Source of the DNA: JAWOLE01 sp963815655
GTDB lineage: Bacteria; Acidobacteriota; Thermoanaerobaculia; UBA5066; Gp7-AA6
Assembly (NCBI GenBank): GCA_963815655.1
Contig: CAWFHK010000001.1
Coordinates: 1,922,001 to 1,986,000 of the forward strand
Length of the DNA: 64,000 nucleotides
Reading direction: 5' to 3'
A model generated the notes under the pieces. The model saw only the letters and a list, made by a program, of their open reading frames with translations. It was not told the origin of the DNA and ran no database searches. The translations under genes and the position numbers were made by a program. This document shows positions 60,512-64,000 of this stretch, one piece after another; position 1 is the first letter of the stretch; the number at the start of each line of letters is the position of its first letter.

Positions 60512-61072
60512 CTACCCGCGCTCGAGGTAGCTGTTGTCCCGCGTGTCGATCTTGATCTTGATGCCGGCCTCGATGAACTGGGGGACCATCACCTGGAGGC
60601 CGGTCTCGAGCGTGGCCGGCTTGTAGGAAGCCGACGCCGTGGCTCCCTTCATGCCGGGCTGCGTCTCGACGACCTTGAGTGTCACGGTGTTGGGCAGCTC
60701 GATGCCGACCGGGTTCCCTTCGAAGAAATCCACATGGATGACGGTGTTCGGCAGGAGATAGGCCATCTGCTCGCCGATGACCTCATCGGAGAGGGCCGTC
60801 TGGTCGTAGGTCTCCTGATCCATGAAGTGGTGTCCGGCGGCGTCGGAATAGAGGTATTCCATCTCCCGCTCGTCCAGCGAGGCCTTCTCCACCCGGTCCG
60901 TGGAGCCGAACCGGTGCTCGTTCATCGCCCCGCTGCGCAGGTTGCGCATCTTCGCCTGCACGAACCCGCGCAGGTTGCCGGGGGTCTTGTGGATCACGCC
61001 ATGGACGCGGTGGAGCTCGCCGTTGTAAAGGATGAGCGTGCCGCTGCGGAGTTGAGTTGCCGGGATCATCAT
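60512..61072 (-). CDS. efp: Elongation factor P
   Basis: 186 residues, normal EF-P length. Prevents ribosome stalling at polyproline. Three beta-barrel domains: N-terminal MIPATQLRSGTLILYNGELHRV, the domain-I loop HKTPGNLRGFVQAKMRNLRSG, middle domain GNPVGIELPNTVTLKVVETQPG, C-terminal QVMVPQFIEAGIKIKIDTRD. Aligned with E. coli EF-P, the modified Lys34 position appears to be Asn in PGNLRG, so neither EpmA-type lysine nor the Arg form seems present. It is flanked by GDSL and M23 genes with no clear operon. Confidence 0.93.
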   Translation of the reverse strand: MMIPATQLRSGTLILYNGELHRVHGVIHKTPGNLRGFVQAKMRNLRSGAMNEHRFGSTDRVEKASLDEREMEYLYSDAAGHHFMDQETYDQTALSDEVIGEQMAYLLPNTVIHVDFFEGNPVGIELPNTVTLKVVETQPGMKGATASASYKPATLETGLQVMVPQFIEAGIKIKIDTRDNSYLERG

Positions 61073-61131
61073 GAGCGGTTCGAACCCTCCAAAGAAGAGG
61101 GCGAAATCTAGCAGACGGGCCTGGAAAACGA

Positions 61132-61161
61132 AAGCCCCGGACGGCCTGCCGCCCGGGGCTT
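61132..61161 (-). terminator. Terminator downstream of the GDSL hydrolase
   Basis: Nine-base arms AAGCCCCGG and CCGGGGCTT around a 12-base loop. On the minus strand it is followed by TTTCGTTTTC. It lies between the GDSL hydrolase stop (61181) and the efp start. Confidence 0.65.
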
Positions 61162-61180
61162 CAAGACTCGAAAAACGAGC

Positions 61181-62668
61181 TCAGTCGCGGGCGCCCCGCC
61201 GTCCCGGGAGGACCACCGTCGCCCTGTCGGGGAGGGCATCGGTATCCGCCGGGAACGCCAGCTTCAACGAAGCGTCCTGGAGGGGGAACTCGTCGAAGAA
61301 CGCCCGCCAGCTCGCCTCGGTGAAGAAGAGCGAGGTATCCACCGCCACGCCGATCCGGGTCGTCCCCGGCGCCGGCACGTCCGGGGTCGTGAGCGCCACG
61401 GACAGGTCCGGCCGCGGGATCGAGACTCCGTAGGCGCTGTTGATGAACTGAATGAGCTCGTCGGCCAGGATCGAATAGCCGATGTTGGACATGTGGACCG
61501 CCTCGCCGTACGCGAACATCCCGCCGGTGACGAAGTTCTTGGTGATCGTGATGCCGCCGATTTCCCGTCCGTTCGCCTCGATGTCCTGCGCGAAGGCATA
61601 GAAGTCGAAGTACTTGAAACCGTTCGACTCCGCCAACGCCTTGATGGCCATGTTCATGTCCTTGATCCGCTGATCGATGGCGGCGACCTCGTCGGGATAG
61701 AGCAAGACGCCGATGTTGACGGTCGCGGGCGGCACGAAACCGCCGTCGGGAAGCGGCGTGCCGCACTGGGGAAGCGTCGGGGCGACCGCGCACGGAATGC
61801 CGAAACCCACTCCGAGAAGCGATTTCCCGCCCAGGGCCGCCTGCGGAGCGTTCGCTCCGAGCGTGACGAGCGTGCCGGCGGGCAGCGGACAGGGCGCCGT
61901 CGAGCAGGTCGAGGTCGTCCGCGGGCCCAGCAGCGGGACCGTCGCCCCCGAGACGATGAGAGGCGTGTTGGTCGCGGGATTCAGGACGACCGGGGGGAGC
62001 GTGCTGGCGAGCGGGATCAGGTGCAACTCGGGCGTCCCGAGAAACACTCCGGTCCGGCCGGTCGCTTTCAGGGCCGCGGCCACGGCATTGTACTTGGCCG
62101 TGAAAACGGAAAGCGGTGTCGCCGTCACCCCGTCCAGGAGGAACCCCGCCCCGCCCGCTGTCAGGATGTCGTTGCCGATGATCCCGAGAGTGATGAACGT
62201 GGGGTTCAGGGAGAGCGCCTGCGCCAGCGCCGTTCCCTGTCCGCGCAGCACGAGGTCGGCCGCGCCTCCGGTCACGGTGTCGGAGACGTCGGCGATCTTG
62301 TACCCGGGCACGGACATGTTGTCGTAGGCGCGCGAGAGGAGCGCGTTGGTCGGCGCGCCGGTGCCCGTCGAGATCGGCCCGAAGGTCACCGAGGGCACGA
62401 GGCTCTTCAAGCCGATGCAGGTCGGGATTCCCGGGTCCGAGACGGTGGGCTGCTGAAAGCCGGAAACGCCGAACTGCCTTGCCAGAGTGGCGGGGTAGGA
62501 GAACTGCTGGTTCCGGACGACGAGGCAGCCGGAAGAAAAGCCTGCCCCGTAGCTGTCCCCCAGGGCCACGTATTTCGTGAAGTTCGGCGCCTGCGCCATG
62601 GCAGGTCCGACCGCGAGAAGCGCCAGGACGGCGCCGATCGGGAGCGCGCGGAGAATCTTTTTGTTCAT
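61181..62668 (-). CDS. SGNH/GDSL-type secreted hydrolase
   Basis: About 495 residues from an ATG at 62668; GAGGAG lies 6 nt upstream, and another ATG two codons earlier is too close to it. Signal peptide MNKKILRALPIGAVLALLAV and a cleavage site near AMAQAP. The GDSL block VALGDSYGAGF carries the Ser; the GIIGNDIL block has the Gly and Asn of the oxyanion hole; the C-terminal His lies in GEAVHMSNIGYSILA. Long inserts between blocks are rich in Pro, Val and Gly. Probably an extracellular or outer-membrane lipase/esterase. It is 14 bp downstream of the FadL-type gene. Confidence 0.88.
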   Translation of the reverse strand: MNKKILRALPIGAVLALLAVGPAMAQAPNFTKYVALGDSYGAGFSSGCLVVRNQQFSYPATLARQFGVSGFQQPTVSDPGIPTCIGLKSLVPSVTFGPISTGTGAPTNALLSRAYDNMSVPGYKIADVSDTVTGGAADLVLRGQGTALAQALSLNPTFITLGIIGNDILTAGGAGFLLDGVTATPLSVFTAKYNAVAAALKATGRTGVFLGTPELHLIPLASTLPPVVLNPATNTPLIVSGATVPLLGPRTTSTCSTAPCPLPAGTLVTLGANAPQAALGGKSLLGVGFGIPCAVAPTLPQCGTPLPDGGFVPPATVNIGVLLYPDEVAAIDQRIKDMNMAIKALAESNGFKYFDFYAFAQDIEANGREIGGITITKNFVTGGMFAYGEAVHMSNIGYSILADELIQFINSAYGVSIPRPDLSVALTTPDVPAPGTTRIGVAVDTSLFFTEASWRAFFDEFPLQDASLKLAFPADTDALPDRATVVLPGRRGARD

Positions 62669-62682
62669 CGTCATCTCCTCGG

Positions 62683-63993
62683 TTAGAACGAAACCCGGAG
62701 GCTGAACGCGAAGACGTTCGAGGATTCCTTGTAGATGCCGAAGTAGTTGTCCTGCGAGCGCCCCGCCGTGTCCAGCGTCTTGAACTTGATGTAGAGGTCG
62801 GAGATGTCCACCCCCCAGCGATCGGTGTCGTAACCGAAACCGAGAGTGTAGGCGTCGCGGTCGTTGTCGGCGAGGATGGGGCCGGCGTTCGCGACCGGCT
62901 GCGGCGTCTTGTCCCGGTAGTAGCCGGCCCGCACCGCCATGTTGGAGAACTTCTTCTCGAGCCCGACGCGATAGGCCCAGGAGTTCTTCCACGCCATGTT
63001 CCGGTGCAGGTCCCTCCCCGTCAGGTCCGGAAAGAGGATGTCCAGCGTCTGGAACTTCGACCATTCCGTCCAGTCCGCTTCGCCGGAGATCGTGAACTGT
63101 CCCGGAAGCGTCACGGCGGCGCCGAGGTTCAGGCTGCCGGGAAACTCGATGCTCGTCGTGACCGGGTGGTTTCCCGTCGGCAGCTGCGAGGCCACGATCC
63201 CGTCGAACTGCGCGTTGCCCGTCAGCCGCTGCTCGAACTTGGCGGTCCCCTCGTAGTCCACCTTGATCTTGCTCCGGTAGGCCGCCCCGAAGGAGAGCTG
63301 CGGGACCGGGCGGACCAGGATGCCCGCGTTCCACCCCCAGCCGTGGTTGTCCGTCAGCTCGCTGTTCAGCTTGACGTGCGCCACGTCCACGACCGAGTTG
63401 GTGAACGGGTTGATCGCCGCCTGGTTCTTCTCCAGCTGCACCTTGGAGAACCGGTAGTCGGCGCCGACGGCGATCGCGATCGCCGGCGTCGCCTGGAAGG
63501 AGAGAACGGGATTCAGGTCCGTCGACTGGATAACCGCGTTCTGCCCGATGAAGCGCCCGGAATACGTCTCGGCGTTGTCCCAGCGGAACCCGAGGCCGTA
63601 CGGCGCGAAGATCCCCAGCCCCAGGTTGATCTCGGAGGTCAGGGGGGCCACCACGTAGACCGTCGGCAGGACGAAGGTCGTCTTGTGCTCCTTTTCGGAG
63701 TTGCCGATCCCCGGAAACGGGTTCTCGCCGGCGAAGTCACCCTGCGTCTTGGTGATGAACGAGCTGCCGATCTCGGCCTCGAAGTGCTTCTGCCAGCCGA
63801 GTCCCGCGGGGTTGAAGAAAATGGCCGAGGGGTCGTTGGCCACCGCCGCGAACGCGAGGCCCATGCCCATCGCCCGCGCCCCCTGCGAATTGACCTGGAA
63901 GCCTGCCGGGAATGCCGGTGCCGCAGCCAGGAACAACAGGAACGCCATTGGAAGGGAGACAGTGCAAAATCGGACCCGAAGAGGTCTTGCCAC
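62683..63993 (-). CDS. OmpP1/FadL family outer-membrane transporter
   Basis: Up to 436 residues; the GTG at 63993 is 7 nt from the window edge, and an ATG at 63948 gives a better signal peptide (MAFLLFLAAAPAFPAGF). The hatch-domain motif GFQVNSQGARAMGMG and the FadL signature NDPSAIFFNPAGL are intact. Beta-barrel strands alternate to the C-terminus, which ends in a terminal Phe (FSLRVSF), as required for outer-membrane insertion. It probably takes up long-chain fatty acids or other hydrophobic molecules. The immediately downstream GDSL hydrolase could release such substrates. Confidence 0.93.
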   Translation of the reverse strand: MARPLRVRFCTVSLPMAFLLFLAAAPAFPAGFQVNSQGARAMGMGLAFAAVANDPSAIFFNPAGLGWQKHFEAEIGSSFITKTQGDFAGENPFPGIGNSEKEHKTTFVLPTVYVVAPLTSEINLGLGIFAPYGLGFRWDNAETYSGRFIGQNAVIQSTDLNPVLSFQATPAIAIAVGADYRFSKVQLEKNQAAINPFTNSVVDVAHVKLNSELTDNHGWGWNAGILVRPVPQLSFGAAYRSKIKVDYEGTAKFEQRLTGNAQFDGIVASQLPTGNHPVTTSIEFPGSLNLGAAVTLPGQFTISGEADWTEWSKFQTLDILFPDLTGRDLHRNMAWKNSWAYRVGLEKKFSNMAVRAGYYRDKTPQPVANAGPILADNDRDAYTLGFGYDTDRWGVDISDLYIKFKTLDTAGRSQDNYFGIYKESSNVFAFSLRVSF

Positions 63994-64000
63994 GGCTTCT

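Overview
The window is 64 kb of high-GC bacterial chromosome with about 52 protein genes, most on the minus strand, packed with short gaps and many 4-bp start/stop overlaps (ATGA or GTGA). No tRNA, rRNA, CRISPR array or intact insertion sequence was recognised. Kdo hydroxylase, FadL-type and PorV-type outer-membrane proteins, a type IV pilus secretin and many lipoproteins point to a Gram-negative diderm. A GWxTD-domain protein with a VWA domain, a CRTAC1/ASPIC protein, IPT/DUF11 surface proteins and TPR-rich proteins suggest Acidobacteriota, perhaps a Thermoanaerobaculia-like lineage. That placement is inference from gene families, not from a marker phylogeny.

Layout. 1-3.5 kb: a CRTAC1 protein cut by the left edge, a Pro/Thr-rich lipoprotein and an M48 protease. 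3.6-10.5 kb: maeB-proS (overlapping), a zinc-ribbon/TPR protein and 3-hydroxyacyl-CoA dehydrogenase. 10.6-12.6 kb: ECF sigma factor, anti-sigma factor and a polymer-forming membrane protein in one GTGA-coupled operon, divergent from glutamate dehydrogenase. 14.1-19.9 kb: DciA-like protein, 2-hydroxyacid dehydrogenase, a HEAT-cyclophilin lipoprotein with a tiny membrane protein, a metallophosphoesterase and a ThiE-AroK fusion. 20-22.9 kb: accC, accB, a Roadblock/LC7 protein and a TPR protein. 23-32.5 kb: type IV pilus assembly operon pilMNOPQ followed by a lipoprotein and a large IPT/DUF11 surface protein. 32.8-38.6 kb: rpmB, RelA/SpoT, secF, secD, yajC. 38.7-48.9 kb: M19 dipeptidase, an iodotyrosine-deiodinase-like flavoprotein, a 594-bp gene-free stretch with inverted ends, tgt, an outer-membrane protein, Kdo hydroxylase, a zinc-ribbon acidic protein, folK, a TatT-like protein, mnmA and its probable sulfur donor cysteine desulfurase. 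49-64 kb: a giant triple-GWxTD/VWA protein, maf, a GGDEF cyclase, a frameshifted multi-domain Fe-S/FAD oxidoreductase, an M23 peptidase, efp, a GDSL hydrolase and a FadL-type porin.

The most unusual signal is not a gene. At least 14 intergenic spots carry short arrays of 7-bp tandem repeats (8-bp at one). Most are arranged as two facing arms that could fold into a long imperfect hairpin. Each locus has its own 'word', some words recur at distant loci, and several arrays run into the ends of neighbouring genes (C-termini of MnmA and the cysteine desulfurase, N-terminus of Maf). Two further elements with terminal inverted repeats (143 bp and 511 bp) look like small non-autonomous mobile elements. 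Other notable points are the ThiE-AroK fusion, an EF-P with Asn at the expected modification site, a maeB that seems to start at CTG inside the proS stop, and a folK that lacks a conventional start except far inside the upstream gene.
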